Assembly (NCBI GenBank): GCA_039919885.1
Contig: JBDSEV010000021.1
Span: 1-64,000, forward strand
DNA from: JACMLD01 sp039919885
GTDB lineage: Bacteria > Bacteroidota > Bacteroidia > Chitinophagales > Chitinophagaceae
DNA length: 64,000 nt
Direction of reading: 5' to 3'
This document shows, one piece after another, positions 33,920-42,809 of this stretch; position 1 is the stretch's first letter, and each line of letters starts with the position of its first letter. Under the pieces are notes generated by a model. The model did no database searches. It was not told where the DNA came from and saw only the letters and a program-made list of their open reading frames with translations. Both the position numbers and the translations under genes were made by a program.

Positions 33920-34846
33920 GTGCAGAAACAAAAATTACAGAGCATTTCCGTAACCGGGTTACTGGTAACTTTTCTTGGCGCTGTATTATTTTCTACGAAA
34001 GCCATCATTGTTAAGAAAGCTTTTCATAATACGCAGACAGATGCCTTGTCGCTCCTGACGGTACGAATGATTTTTTCATTGCCATTTTTCCTTGGCGTTG
34101 CCATCTTTGCTGGCAATAAAAAAGACAATGTTCGTTTTACAAAACAACAGTGGATCTGGATTATTACACTCGGTTTATTTGGCTATTACATCAGCAGTTT
34201 CCTGGATTTCACCGGGTTGAAATATGTATCTGCCGGCCTGGAAAGACTGATTCTTTTTCTATACCCCAGTTTTGCGGTGTTAATAAATGCAACCATCTTT
34301 AAGCAACGAATTAGTCGCGTCCAGGTACTGGCCCTGGCGCTTACCTACACCGGCATTGCGGTCGCTTATATAGGACAGCTGCACGTAGATACCGCAAGCG
34401 CAGCATTTTTTTCCGGGAGCCTGCTTATTTTGTTGTGCGCGGTTACCTATGCCATCTACATAGTGGGAAGTGGTAAACTGATACCGCAGGTAGGTGCAAC
34501 AAAATTTACCGCCTACGCCATGCTGACTGCTACGGGCGGGGTTTTTATTCATTATATACTGGCGGGCAATTACCAACTCTTACACTCCGGCACCGAATAC
34601 TGGGGATATGGAATCGTACTTGCCCTACTCGCCACCGTTATTCCGGCCTTCCTGATATCTTATGGCCTCAAACAAATTGGATCAAATAATGTGGCCATCG
34701 TATCGGGTATCGGGCCGGTATCCACCATCATCCAGGCCCATTTTATTTTAGGCGAGAAAATATTTGCCGAACAGGTGTTGGGCACGTTGCTGGTGATTGC
34801 CGGGGTCTTACTAATTGGCTGGAAAAGCAGGCCCGATGCCGTCTAA
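33920..34846 (+). CDS. DMT-superfamily (EamA) transporter
   Basis: 308 residues with ten predicted transmembrane helices in two EamA repeats (about 10-150 and 160-300). VTGLLVTFLGAVLFSTKAIIVKKAF opens the first repeat and the second contains ILLCAVTYAIYIVGSGKL; both are typical EamA starts, as are GLKYVSAGLERLILFLYPSF and the closing LLVIAGVLLIGWK. Start is GTG at 33920 (no ATG precedes TM1). Such carriers export amino acids, nucleosides or other metabolites; the substrate is unknown. It lies just upstream of the tRNA-Leu gene. Confidence 0.88.
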   Translation: MQKQKLQSISVTGLLVTFLGAVLFSTKAIIVKKAFHNTQTDALSLLTVRMIFSLPFFLGVAIFAGNKKDNVRFTKQQWIWIITLGLFGYYISSFLDFTGLKYVSAGLERLILFLYPSFAVLINATIFKQRISRVQVLALALTYTGIAVAYIGQLHVDTASAAFFSGSLLILLCAVTYAIYIVGSGKLIPQVGATKFTAYAMLTATGGVFIHYILAGNYQLLHSGTEYWGYGIVLALLATVIPAFLISYGLKQIGSNNVAIVSGIGPVSTIIQAHFILGEKIFAEQVLGTLLVIAGVLLIGWKSRPDAV

Positions 34847-34865
34847 AAAAACTGGCAAATTACCG

Positions 34866-34895
34866 TTGCCATGTATGGTTTACCGCCTATATTTG
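34866..34895 (+). promoter_or_regulatory. Promoter of tRNA-Leu (TTG-N19-TATATTTG)
   Basis: TTG at 34866-34868 and TATATTTG at 34888-34895 are 19 bases apart, a full match to the Bacteroidota consensus. The mature tRNA starts 45 bases downstream. It overlaps no coding sequence. Confidence 0.7.
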
Positions 34896-34911
34896 CAGCC
34901 CTGAATGTAGC

Positions 34912-34928
34912 ACCGGGCTGCGCCCGGT
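34912..34928. repeat. Hairpin in the tRNA-Leu leader
   Basis: ACCGGGC (34912-34918) and GCCCGGT (34922-34928) form a 7-bp stem with a 3-base loop between promoter and tRNA. It resembles the hairpin at 8476-8495 in layout but not sequence. Could be a processing signal or a small interspersed hairpin. Confidence 0.35.
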
Positions 34929-34939
34929 ACAAAACAACT

Positions 34940-35023
34940 GCCCAGGTGGCGAAATTGGTAGACGCACTGTGTTCAGGTCGCAGCGTTCGCAAGGATGTGA
35001 TGGTTCGAATCCATTCCTGGGCA
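34940..35023 (+). tRNA. tRNA-Leu (anticodon CAG)
   Basis: 84 nt. Acceptor stem GCCCAGG (34940-34946) pairs with CCTGGGC (35016-35022), discriminator A at 35023. D arm AATTGGTAGA with GCG/CGC stem. Anticodon stem CTGTG/CGCAG with loop TTCAGGT gives anticodon CAG. A long variable arm (class II) and TTCGAAT T loop are present. CCA is not encoded (ACC C follows). A promoter (34866-34895) and terminator (35031-35069) bracket it. Confidence 0.95.
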
Positions 35024-35030
35024 CCCGGGT

Positions 35031-35082
35031 AACCCTGTAGATTAATGTGAATCATTAATTTACAGGGTTTCTTTATTTTTTA
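35031..35082 (+). terminator. Intrinsic terminator of tRNA-Leu
   Basis: AACCCTGTA (35031-35039) pairs with TACAGGGTT (35061-35069), and inside it ATTAATG with CATTAAT, making a long stem. It is followed by TCTTTATTTTTT. It lies 8 bases past the tRNA. Confidence 0.85.
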
Positions 35083-35381
35083 GGGGTCTAGATCTTTACG
35101 CATTTTACCCGCATTTGAGCAAAGAAATCACACCTACACGACAGAACGACGCAACACCAACCCGCAACAAACCGCCGTGATAGAAACCTGAAGACAGTCA
35201 ACCCAATGACGACACGAGGTGCTCACTGACAAATAATTAATGCTTTCATTTTCGGACCAGGCACATGTTATCAAAATTAGTTCCATTGGATATTAAAAGC
35301 ATTGAATTATCCATTTTTTATCTATCCCCTTATGCCGAAATTTACAGTGCAATGTGATTACTGGTACTAGTTAATATTATA
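35083..35381. other. Gap between tRNA-Leu and the YidH gene, nothing identified
   Basis: About 300 bases. No integrase remnant or duplicated tRNA 3' end (possible att site) could be found by eye. No ORF or promoter. Confidence 0.45.
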
Positions 35382-35783
35382 ATGAACAACGAGCCTACGC
35401 AGAAATTTGAAATTCGTGCCACAGATCGGCTGGCCAACGAGCGAACGTTTTTAGCATGGATTAGAACAGCCATCTCAATAATTGCATTTGGTTTTGTAGT
35501 GATAAGGTTTTTGCTACCGCAGCGCCCGATCGACGCAATTCAAAGAGCCGCTAAGTCAAATAATGCTGACAATCATGCATTATTTACAGGAATTAGCTTT
35601 TTTTTGATTGGGGCAGCAATCAGTACATTGGCATACAGAAGATATCGGTTGAACGACAAACAAATTCTTACCGGAATAATCAAGAATCCCTTTCCCCTAC
35701 CGACAATATTATTAGTGTCTATCCTTATTATCTGCATCTTGTTGACAATATACTTCCTGGACACTGCCTTTAATATACAGTAG
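35382..35783 (+). CDS. YidH/DUF202 family membrane protein
   Basis: 133 residues. Characteristic opening DRLANERTFLAWIRTAISIIAFGFVVIRF (the LAxERTFLAWxRT family signature, about residues 12-40). Three transmembrane helices: about 26-44, 66-84 and 105-125. Inner-membrane protein of unknown function. First gene after the tRNA-Leu; no obvious operon partner. Confidence 0.85.
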   Translation: MNNEPTQKFEIRATDRLANERTFLAWIRTAISIIAFGFVVIRFLLPQRPIDAIQRAAKSNNADNHALFTGISFFLIGAAISTLAYRRYRLNDKQILTGIIKNPFPLPTILLVSILIICILLTIYFLDTAFNIQ

Positions 35784-35846
35784 TTAAATCCTCTATTCAC
35801 TGAAGTAAGCAGCACATCCGGTGCAAAAAATCCTTTTTAAATTAAA

Positions 35847-36194
35847 TCACATATTTTCATTTTCGATATTCTCCCAATACAGTACTTTTTGATTAAGCTC
35901 GTTCATTTTTTTCGCAATAACAGGTGGGCACCCGTTCGGATGCGATGCATAATCAACAAGCAGGATGCCCCTTACGTTGTGATGTAGCGCAATGACGCCC
36001 AACAAAATCAAATCGGTACTATGCACGGCAGGATGCCAGAAGCGCTGACATTCAATAATGGTAAATAAACCCATCCGGATAAATGTCTTTTGTTGTACCC
36101 AAAGCAAATCATTTCCGACCAATTCAAAATCGCCGTCGAATCCGCGTTCACGCATGTCTGCAACGGCATCTGCAGTTGTTGTATACAGCTTCAT
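35847..36194 (-). CDS. Conserved hypothetical small protein
   Basis: 115 residues, cytosolic, with alternating beta-strand and helix patterns. The opening MKLYTTTADAVADMRERGFDGDF resembles a family of about 100-residue Bacteroidota proteins that databases often label, without evidence, phosphoribosylpyrophosphate synthetase; no such catalytic motif is visible. An internal VIALHHNVRGILLVDYASHP stretch is conserved-looking. Function unknown. Confidence 0.6.
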   Translation of the reverse strand: MKLYTTTADAVADMRERGFDGDFELVGNDLLWVQQKTFIRMGLFTIIECQRFWHPAVHSTDLILLGVIALHHNVRGILLVDYASHPNGCPPVIAKKMNELNQKVLYWENIENENM

Positions 36195-36718
36195 ATTGAA
36201 TAATTAAATTTTACAAACACTGGTATTAAATATGTTTTATGAAAGGAAACTACCACTGCATATCACTTGTAATTCCAGTCATCATTTCCCGCCCATTTGC
36301 AAATGCAAATCCTCTTCGTGCCATGAAGGACCACTTCGATTACGGAAAGCCATTGGACTGAAGCTAAGTAGCGCAATCGTTACGCCCCACCCTTCGATTA
36401 GTACAATCAGTGGAACAAAGTTCTGAACTTTACAATCTCAGGGAATAGCTAAATCGGGGAGTTTGATGTACAAAACGGTACACGAAACTGACTCAATCAA
36501 CAAAAAAGACCGACGCAGATAATGGTGGCATTTATATTCCCCGATAATTCAACAACAACTTGTTTTTTTACAATGGCTTGATCAATCAAATAATATGGAA
36601 CGTAAAGTCAAGGAGGAGCTGGAGCGCTAATTTAATTTTGCGTCAGGAGAAGGATAACGATAGGTAGTTTCAGATTGACGACTTTAAAACTTTTGAAATA
36701 AACATTAAAATTTAAAAC
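36195..36718. other. Gene-free stretch in the tRNA-adjacent region
   Basis: 524 bases with no convincing gene. A short in-frame end (…NNMERKVKEELER, stop near 36630) hints at decayed coding sequence but is too short to call. No repeats or RNA structures recognised. Confidence 0.45.
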
Positions 36719-36967
36719 ATGCCGGAAAAAAAAGAGCTAACAGAGAATGCCACAACAGTGGAGTCTACGACCGATAAAACAGTGGCGAATCAACCTGAGG
36801 ACACAAAGCCAACAAAACGGCGAAAAAAATCGTCGGCTTTGGTTGCGGCATCCATGGGCCGCAGTGCAGTTAATGCCGTGCAAGGGCATGCATCAGGTGA
36901 TGTCAGGGGATCCAGCGACGGAACTTCCAATACAGGAATCATTATTTCATACGATAACGAGGACTAG
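36719..36967 (+). CDS. Small charged hypothetical protein
   Basis: 82 residues starting at ATG 36719 after an A-rich leader. The N-terminal half is hydrophilic and Thr/Lys/Glu rich; a basic patch KPTKRRKKSS (about 36-45) precedes an Ala-rich stretch SALVAASMGRSAVNAVQGHASGD and an acidic end. It looks intrinsically disordered. Could bind nucleic acid, but no motif supports that. No homology recognised. Confidence 0.45.
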   Translation: MPEKKELTENATTVESTTDKTVANQPEDTKPTKRRKKSSALVAASMGRSAVNAVQGHASGDVRGSSDGTSNTGIIISYDNED

Positions 36968-37532
36968 TCGCTCGTTTTGTAAAAGATTCATGGCACCTGA
37001 TATTAAAAGTGCCTTCAAGATTGGGTGCAGCGACAATAATATTACCGGCATCAAAGATTGAAGTTTGTTTGCAACGACGGCTCGGTCATCGCTACAGTTT
37101 CTTCATTGCCTTTGTACACTAGTCCAATCGATCTTAATATTTTGAGTTATGCGCCCGTACAACGGCAAATAGCATTCGCCACCAGGAATATTATATTGCC
37201 GAATAGCATTAATTGTATTTTGTCGGTACAATTAGTTGCTGCATTTTCGTTTTTTGTGTAGCAAACCGACCAAATAAGCCGTGCCGGATAATTTCTGCCG
37301 CTGCCTCAAACGCCGCTGCTTCTTCATATCTCTAATGACTCCAGGGAGCCAAATGTTAAAGTTCGCGTGAAGACGGGTATCCTGGCCCTTTTTTTCTGAC
37401 CAGCAAAAAAAACCGCAGCTTGCCATTAGTTTTAGTAATTGTGTAGCTGGCTTGGGGATTCGCAGCAACATGGCATAATTCTTATTCCATACTATTGCTG
37501 GACGCCACTCAATGCGGACCGCGATACTGTAA
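36968..37532. other. Gene-free stretch, nothing identified
   Basis: 565 bases between the small charged gene and the fatty-acid hydroxylase. Overlapping short frames exist on both strands (e.g. 37058-37261, 37232-37570) but lack any family resemblance and ordinary composition. No promoter or terminator recognised. Confidence 0.45.
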
Positions 37533-38330
37533 GTGAAATCGATTTTTTCTATACTTCCGGACAGTTCCAATCCAATTTATTGGGTAATTGCATTCCTGCT
37601 CTTTTTTTTCATTATTACGGGACGCTACCTTTTAATTGCAGGATTATTTTATGCGATATTTTACGTGTGGTTTCCGCGTAAATGGAAAGCAAGAAAATTA
37701 TCAAAAAGACCTTACCAGCCGGGGCAATTGAAAAAGGAAATATACTGGAGTACTATATCATCCATCATATTCGCCTTTGCTGGAATACTAACACTCTGGC
37801 TATGGCAATCCGGAAAAACAAAAATTTATTACAATATCGCGGCGTTTGGTGCGTGGTACCTCCCCTGCAGCCTGCTATTGAGTATGTTGTTGCAGGAAAC
37901 CTATTATTACTGGCTGCACCGCCTTATGCACCACCCCGCCCTTTTTTCTAAAGTGCATAAAATTCACCACGACAGCCATACCACTTCGCCATTTACCGCT
38001 TTCTCGTTTCACCCCATTGAAAGCGTCATCCAGGCCATCGCCCTGCCAGCAGTGCTATTGCTTTTGCCGCTCCATCCCATTGTAATACCCACCCAGCTCG
38101 TTTTAATGTCATTCACAAGCGTTATCAACCACCTGAACATTGATATCTACCGGGAAATCGCCGCTAAAAATTATATCGGCAAATGGGTAATTGGCGCAAC
38201 CCATCATTCCCATCATCATAAACAGCACAGGTATAATTTTGGATTGTACTTTACAATTTGGGATAAGTTGATTAAAACGGAATGTCCGGTGAAGCAACCT
38301 TTAGCCGGGGATAACCCGGTAAAGAAATAA
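37533..38330 (+). CDS. Fatty-acid hydroxylase/sterol-desaturase superfamily protein
   Basis: 265 residues, start GTG at 37533. Integral membrane di-iron enzyme: transmembrane helices at about 15-30, 33-48, 75-92, 104-121 and 155-180. The eight-histidine signature is HRLMHH (HxxxHH), HKIHHDSH (HxxHH) and later THHSHHH (HxxHH). Such enzymes hydroxylate or desaturate lipids such as fatty acids, carotenoids or ceramides; the substrate here is not determined. Bacteroidota use related enzymes for sphingolipid and 3-hydroxy-lipid chemistry, so a membrane-lipid role is plausible. Confidence 0.85.
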   Translation: MKSIFSILPDSSNPIYWVIAFLLFFFIITGRYLLIAGLFYAIFYVWFPRKWKARKLSKRPYQPGQLKKEIYWSTISSIIFAFAGILTLWLWQSGKTKIYYNIAAFGAWYLPCSLLLSMLLQETYYYWLHRLMHHPALFSKVHKIHHDSHTTSPFTAFSFHPIESVIQAIALPAVLLLLPLHPIVIPTQLVLMSFTSVINHLNIDIYREIAAKNYIGKWVIGATHHSHHHKQHRYNFGLYFTIWDKLIKTECPVKQPLAGDNPVKK

Positions 38331-38593
38331 AAAACCCGCCAGGCCGGTAACATTTGTTTGCAAAGCAATATTGTTTCGATAACCTAAAGTTTAAGTAATG
38401 CAGCATTATTAGCAGCGAAAAGGGTATTTCAGGGAAATTTCTTCAGCATATCCTCTTTTCGTTGGCCAATGTGCTTTAAACTTGTTTTAAATTGTGGGCG
38501 CCAGTCGGCGTTGTTCCGTGTCATAATGCAGATCTGATTATTTATATTTCTAATTCAAATGTTGCAATAAAAAGTTGCTATAATCTAAATATT

Positions 38594-39964
38594 ATGGTGG
38601 CAGCTTCCAGCAACTTAAAACTAAGTAGCATTAAAAAAGTCCCAACCGTCCCCGTACCAAATCCAAAAGGATCCGATGAGGAGATGCTGCATAAATTGCA
38701 ACGGGAAACCTTTGAATACTTTTTGAACGAAGTAAATCCTCTAACTGGATTAATTGCGGATAAAACCGCGCCGGGTTCTCCGGCTAGCATAGCTGTTACT
38801 GGCATGGCAATCACTGTCTATATAATTGCTGTCGAAAAAAAATGGCTCCCCAGGAAAAATGCGATTGAAAGAATACTAAAAATTCTGCGGTTCTTTTATA
38901 GCAGCCAGCAGGGAAGACAGGCAAATGCTACCGGATATAAAGGTTTTTATTATCATTTTCTGGAAATGCACAACGGGGAAAGAGCATGGAATTGTGAACT
39001 ATCCACGATAGACACCTCGTTATTTATTGCCGGAGCCTTGTGTGCCGCTACGTATTTTCAAAAGAAGAACAAAGAAGAAACAGCCATCAGGGATTTGGCG
39101 GATAAGCTATATCGCCGGGTTGACTGGCAATGGGCACAGCATAAGGGAAACAGCATTTGCCACGGTTGGAAACCCGGATCAGGGTTTCTTCGTTACCGAT
39201 GGGACAAGAATTATAGCGAAGCGATGATCATGTACCTATTGGCATTGGGTTCCCCAACTTTTCCCATTAGCCCCGAAGGTTATAAAGCATGGACCGGCAC
39301 ATTTGATGTAACAAGCGTGTATGATATTTCCTATTTGTATGCGGGCCCGTTATTTATACACCAGTTCTCCCACATGTGGATTGATTTCCGCGGGATTCAC
39401 GATTCATTTAATAAAAAAGCCGGCTTTGATTATTTTGAAAACAGCAGGCGTGCAACTTACATTCATCGTCAGTATGCGATTGAGAATAAAAAACAGTTCA
39501 AAGATTACGGAGCTTTTTGTTGGGGGTTAACAGCCAGTGATGGTCCAGGAAAAAAGAAATTAAAAATTGACGGGCAACACCGGATTTTTTATAATTATAT
39601 CGCACGGGGCGCTCCGTATGGCCCGGATGACGGCACCTTGTCGCCCTGGGCCGTAGTAGCTTCACTACCGTTTGCCCCTGAAATAGTACTTGAAACGATT
39701 CGCAAATCAATCGAAAAATTTGAAGTAAACCCGCATCGCTTACAGGGATTTTCTGCGAGTTTTAACCCTACATTTCCAGTTAAGCCTTCAACTATTCATG
39801 GTTGGGTTTCTCAATGGCAATTCGGATTAAACCAGGGGCCGATTGTTATTATGATTGAAAACCATCGCACCGGATTGATTTGGACGACGATGAAGCAATG
39901 CCCCTACCTGGTGACAGGTCTTCAAAGAGCCGGTTTCGCTAACGGATGGATAGACAGGATCTAA
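38594..39964 (+). CDS. Glycoamylase-fold protein (GH144-like), no signal peptide
   Basis: Start at ATG 38594 gives 456 residues; the frame opens at 38492 but that stretch is not signal-like either. The (alpha/alpha)6 'glycoamylase' domain (about 45-450) shows LQRETFEYFLNEVNPLTGLIADKT, STIDTSLFIAGALCAATYF, DWQWAQHKGNSICHGWKPGSGFLRYRWDKNYSEAMIMYLLALGSPT, YAGPLFIHQFSHMWIDFRGI, and GAFCWGLTASDGP with GPDDGTLSPWAVVASLPFAP near the C terminus. GH144 endo-beta-1,2-glucanases (first described from Chitinophaga) share this fold, but the family is broad. Unlike those, no Sec or lipoprotein signal is visible, so it may act inside the cell. Confidence 0.75.
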   Translation: MVAASSNLKLSSIKKVPTVPVPNPKGSDEEMLHKLQRETFEYFLNEVNPLTGLIADKTAPGSPASIAVTGMAITVYIIAVEKKWLPRKNAIERILKILRFFYSSQQGRQANATGYKGFYYHFLEMHNGERAWNCELSTIDTSLFIAGALCAATYFQKKNKEETAIRDLADKLYRRVDWQWAQHKGNSICHGWKPGSGFLRYRWDKNYSEAMIMYLLALGSPTFPISPEGYKAWTGTFDVTSVYDISYLYAGPLFIHQFSHMWIDFRGIHDSFNKKAGFDYFENSRRATYIHRQYAIENKKQFKDYGAFCWGLTASDGPGKKKLKIDGQHRIFYNYIARGAPYGPDDGTLSPWAVVASLPFAPEIVLETIRKSIEKFEVNPHRLQGFSASFNPTFPVKPSTIHGWVSQWQFGLNQGPIVIMIENHRTGLIWTTMKQCPYLVTGLQRAGFANGWIDRI

Positions 39965-40212
39965 TACGATTTATTTAGATTTTGCAGAACCTGAAGTCTT
40001 TACGTTTTCTGAACCTTTTTTATCTTAACGCCCAATCTCGTTAAATCCGCAAGCCAACGAAATAAGTTTATTATTGGATAGGAACGCGCGAACAAATTTT
40101 GAAGACATGGTAAATTGAGAGAAAACGTTGAAAGCATTATCACCAATTCAGTTTTGCTACAGGATCGGCTGGTAGTATTGCAGTATCTATCATTAAAATA
40201 AAATTTGCTAAA

Positions 40213-40641
40213 ATGAAAAAAATCATGGCATTGACAGCAATGACGATCGGCATAGCAGTAGCTGCAACAGCGCAAAAACTGGCAGCAGCCAAAGTTCCAT
40301 TGGCTGTAAGAAATTCATTCGCTAAAATGTATCCTGGAAGTACGGCAAAATGGGAAAGTGAAAAAGGAGCATTCGAAGCAGGGTTTAAACAAAACGGCAA
40401 AGACTTGTCTGTTTTATTTACGAAAGAAGGCACTATGACGGAATCTGAAGTTGACATCAAAGTAAGTGACCTTCCCGCAACAGTCGCTCCTTTTGTTAAA
40501 TCACACTACAAAGGTGCTTCAATAAAAGCGGCGGCCATAATTACAAAAGCAGACGGCTCAACCACCTATGAAGCGGAGGTCAATAAGATCGACGTAATTT
40601 TCGATGCACAAGGAAATTTTGTTAAAGAAGTGAAAGACTAG
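40213..40641 (+). CDS. PepSY-like secreted protein
   Basis: 142 residues with a signal peptide (about 1-20, ending ATAQ). Two PepSY-like units: KLAAAKVPLAVRNSFAKMYPGSTAKWESEKGAFEAGF and DLPATVAPFVKSHYKGASIKAAAIITKADGSTTYEAEV, each a helix then two strands. Such periplasmic proteins are frequent in Bacteroidota and may inhibit or chaperone other proteins; function unknown. Confidence 0.75.
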   Translation: MKKIMALTAMTIGIAVAATAQKLAAAKVPLAVRNSFAKMYPGSTAKWESEKGAFEAGFKQNGKDLSVLFTKEGTMTESEVDIKVSDLPATVAPFVKSHYKGASIKAAAIITKADGSTTYEAEVNKIDVIFDAQGNFVKEVKD

Positions 40642-41075
40642 CGATTTAGTCTTTAAAGAAAAGAGATTCCTAGCCAGCGCGAAATGGTTTTGCAATACCA
40701 TTTAAATCACCCTTTCCGATCAGCGATCCGAGCCGAAATTTTTCTTCCTTTGGCGAGATAAAATACTGCGACTATACCATTTTCAAGGCGCGAACCGATA
40801 TTTGCCTTTTTTACGCTACCTGAAAACTTCCAACCCCTTCGGCAGTACAAGCTGTCCGGCAATCAAATATTAGAAAAGATAGGACTGCTCAAAAAAATAG
40901 CGGATTACTTCCTTTCACCTGTGAACAAAGCTCACATAAAAACCGATTTTGGCAGAATACAGAAGAATGCCGGGGAACTAAATAAACGCGCATGCTCAAC
41001 TTTTCTACAGAATCTCTCCAGATTTTGCCAGGAGATTGCGGGTAAATGTAAAGTGCTGTTCGTAAAATTGTCACA
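40642..41075. other. Gene-free stretch, nothing identified
   Basis: 434 bases between the PepSY-like and HD genes. Short frames on both strands (e.g. 40889-41074 minus) have no family resemblance. No promoter or terminator recognised. Confidence 0.45.
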
Positions 41076-41669
41076 ATGAATTATCATTTGCTCGAAGAAA
41101 ATGCTGAGACTTTCGTAACTAAGCTATTCACGTCTCCCCCTGCGCCGCAGTACCCGTATCATAATTTGAAACATACCGCTTCAGTAGTTGAGCATGCTAA
41201 AGAAATCGGGCACTTCTACAAACTTACACCGCAGGATATCTCAGTCCTTGTTATCGCTGCCTGGTTTCACGATACTGGACAGTTATCCGGTCCAATGGAA
41301 GGTCATGAGGACAAAAGCAGACTTATCATGTTTAATTTCATGTCCGGTTTTCAAATACCGGATGAAATTGTTGCTGAAGCAGGCAATTGTATCCTTGCAA
41401 CAAAAGTAAATGCAATGCCAGCGAATCTTGTTGAAAAGATTATTTGTGATGCCGACACCTATCACTTCGGGACTGATTATTTTATGAAAACCGAACTTCT
41501 GATGAAAGCCGAGATGGAGCTGCGTACGGGAGAAGAATTTCCACACTGGCACCTAAACAGCATTGCGTTACTTAACAAACACGTTTTTTATACAGAATAT
41601 TGTCAATTGCTATTGAATGAAGGCAAAAAGAAAAATACCCTATGGCTTAAATCATGTACCGATCACTAG
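41076..41669 (+). CDS. HD-domain metal-dependent phosphohydrolase
   Basis: 197 residues, cytosolic. HD superfamily signature: first His in YHNLKHTASVVEHA (about residue 32), the HD pair in AAWFHDTGQLSG (about residues 69-70) and the final Asp in IICDADTYHFG. This is the small predicted HD phosphohydrolase group of Bacteroidota. Substrate unknown (nucleotide or signalling phosphate are typical for the fold). Confidence 0.82.
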   Translation: MNYHLLEENAETFVTKLFTSPPAPQYPYHNLKHTASVVEHAKEIGHFYKLTPQDISVLVIAAWFHDTGQLSGPMEGHEDKSRLIMFNFMSGFQIPDEIVAEAGNCILATKVNAMPANLVEKIICDADTYHFGTDYFMKTELLMKAEMELRTGEEFPHWHLNSIALLNKHVFYTEYCQLLLNEGKKKNTLWLKSCTDH

Positions 41670-41767
41670 AACACCCAAACAGGCATGATAAACACCAATG
41701 CATATTTCGCCAGGCACAGCGCATAATATGCTATTTTTAAGACAGCCAAGTCCACTAGTATGCTTCC

Positions 41768-42787
41768 TCATTTTGCCTGTACCACCAACACCTGGAAAGA
41801 GCCGGGAATCATTGGAGCTCTTTTTTCACCCGCAGCAGGTGTGCCCAGATCGGCAGCCGGTAAATAAACAATATGCAGCGCTTCATTAATAGCGATTGTT
41901 CTTGCACTTTTTTTAGTAGCGAGATTTTCAACAACCGTGTATTTCCCTTTTTCGTCTTCATGAATAATGGTTAGTTTTCCCTCGCCACAAGAAGCAAAAA
42001 TATTTTTTAGATTGCGGTCAAATGCTACGCCATCGCAACCGTCTCCAATGGGTAGTTTATCTACTACCTTACCCGATACCATATCCATTACAACCAACAT
42101 TTTATCGCAGCCGGCAAACAATTTCTTTGAAACAAGGTCAATGGCTAACCCGGTTGGACCTTCAGCTGGCGAAACCGACCAATGTTTCTCTACGGTATTT
42201 GTCTTAATATTGATTGAGACAATTTCATTCTTGTCTTCAACATTTACATAGATTTTGCCAGCGCCATCACTCACGGCGGTTTCGGGCTTACCGCCAACTG
42301 CAATTGTTGCAAGAATTTTTTCAGATACAGGATCAATCACGGTAAGATCATTACTGCGTCCGTTGCAGGTTATAATTGTTTTTGAATAAGGCTCATACAT
42401 AATAGCATCCGGATTTTGCCCGGTTGCAATTTGCCCCAGTATTTGATTAGTCTTGAGATCAAACACTGTAATATTGTTTAATCGCCCGTTACTTGTATAA
42501 CCCTTACCCAGGGCGGTAACAAAAGCAATACCATGTACACCGCCGGTGTTGGCTATTACGCCAACAGAGTCGCCACTTTTTTCATTAAGGATATTTACCT
42601 GATTGCCGTGTGATACATACAGACGGTTATTTTCAGGACCAACTGCGATATAGTCCCAGCCCCCCGCACTACCAATGCGGAATGTTTTCGCGATTTGATA
42701 ATCGGGCAGTACTTGTGCCCCTAAAGAAATACTCGTTAGCAGCGTGGCCATCACCGATGAAAACGGAAAAAAGAAATGCTTGTTCAT
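41768..42787 (-). CDS. Secreted YncE/YVTN-type beta-propeller protein
   Basis: 339 residues with a signal peptide (about 1-25). Repeats of about 40 residues with the YVTN pattern are visible: GNQVNILNEKSGDSVGVIANTGGVHGIAF, GRLNNITVFDLKTNQILGQIATGQNPDAIMY, GRSNDLTVIDPVSEKILATIAVGGKPETAV and CDKMLVVMDMVSGKVVDKLPIGDGCDGVAF. Seven-bladed propeller, periplasmic. Function unknown; some relatives bind DNA or metals. It follows the RND permease gene after 22 bases on the same strand, so it may be the last gene of the efflux transcript. Confidence 0.85.
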   Translation of the reverse strand: MNKHFFFPFSSVMATLLTSISLGAQVLPDYQIAKTFRIGSAGGWDYIAVGPENNRLYVSHGNQVNILNEKSGDSVGVIANTGGVHGIAFVTALGKGYTSNGRLNNITVFDLKTNQILGQIATGQNPDAIMYEPYSKTIITCNGRSNDLTVIDPVSEKILATIAVGGKPETAVSDGAGKIYVNVEDKNEIVSINIKTNTVEKHWSVSPAEGPTGLAIDLVSKKLFAGCDKMLVVMDMVSGKVVDKLPIGDGCDGVAFDRNLKNIFASCGEGKLTIIHEDEKGKYTVVENLATKKSARTIAINEALHIVYLPAADLGTPAAGEKRAPMIPGSFQVLVVQAK

Positions 42788-42809
42788 AATATATATTTTT
42801 TTAAAATGT

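Noticed and set aside
34940..35400. Integrated element with att site at tRNA-Leu
   Set aside because: No integrase gene and no second copy of the tRNA 3' end found by eye; left only as a finding on gene-poor DNA.
37232..37570. 112-codon minus-strand frame overlapping the hydroxylase 5' end
   Set aside because: No family resemblance, and it overlaps a supported gene start.
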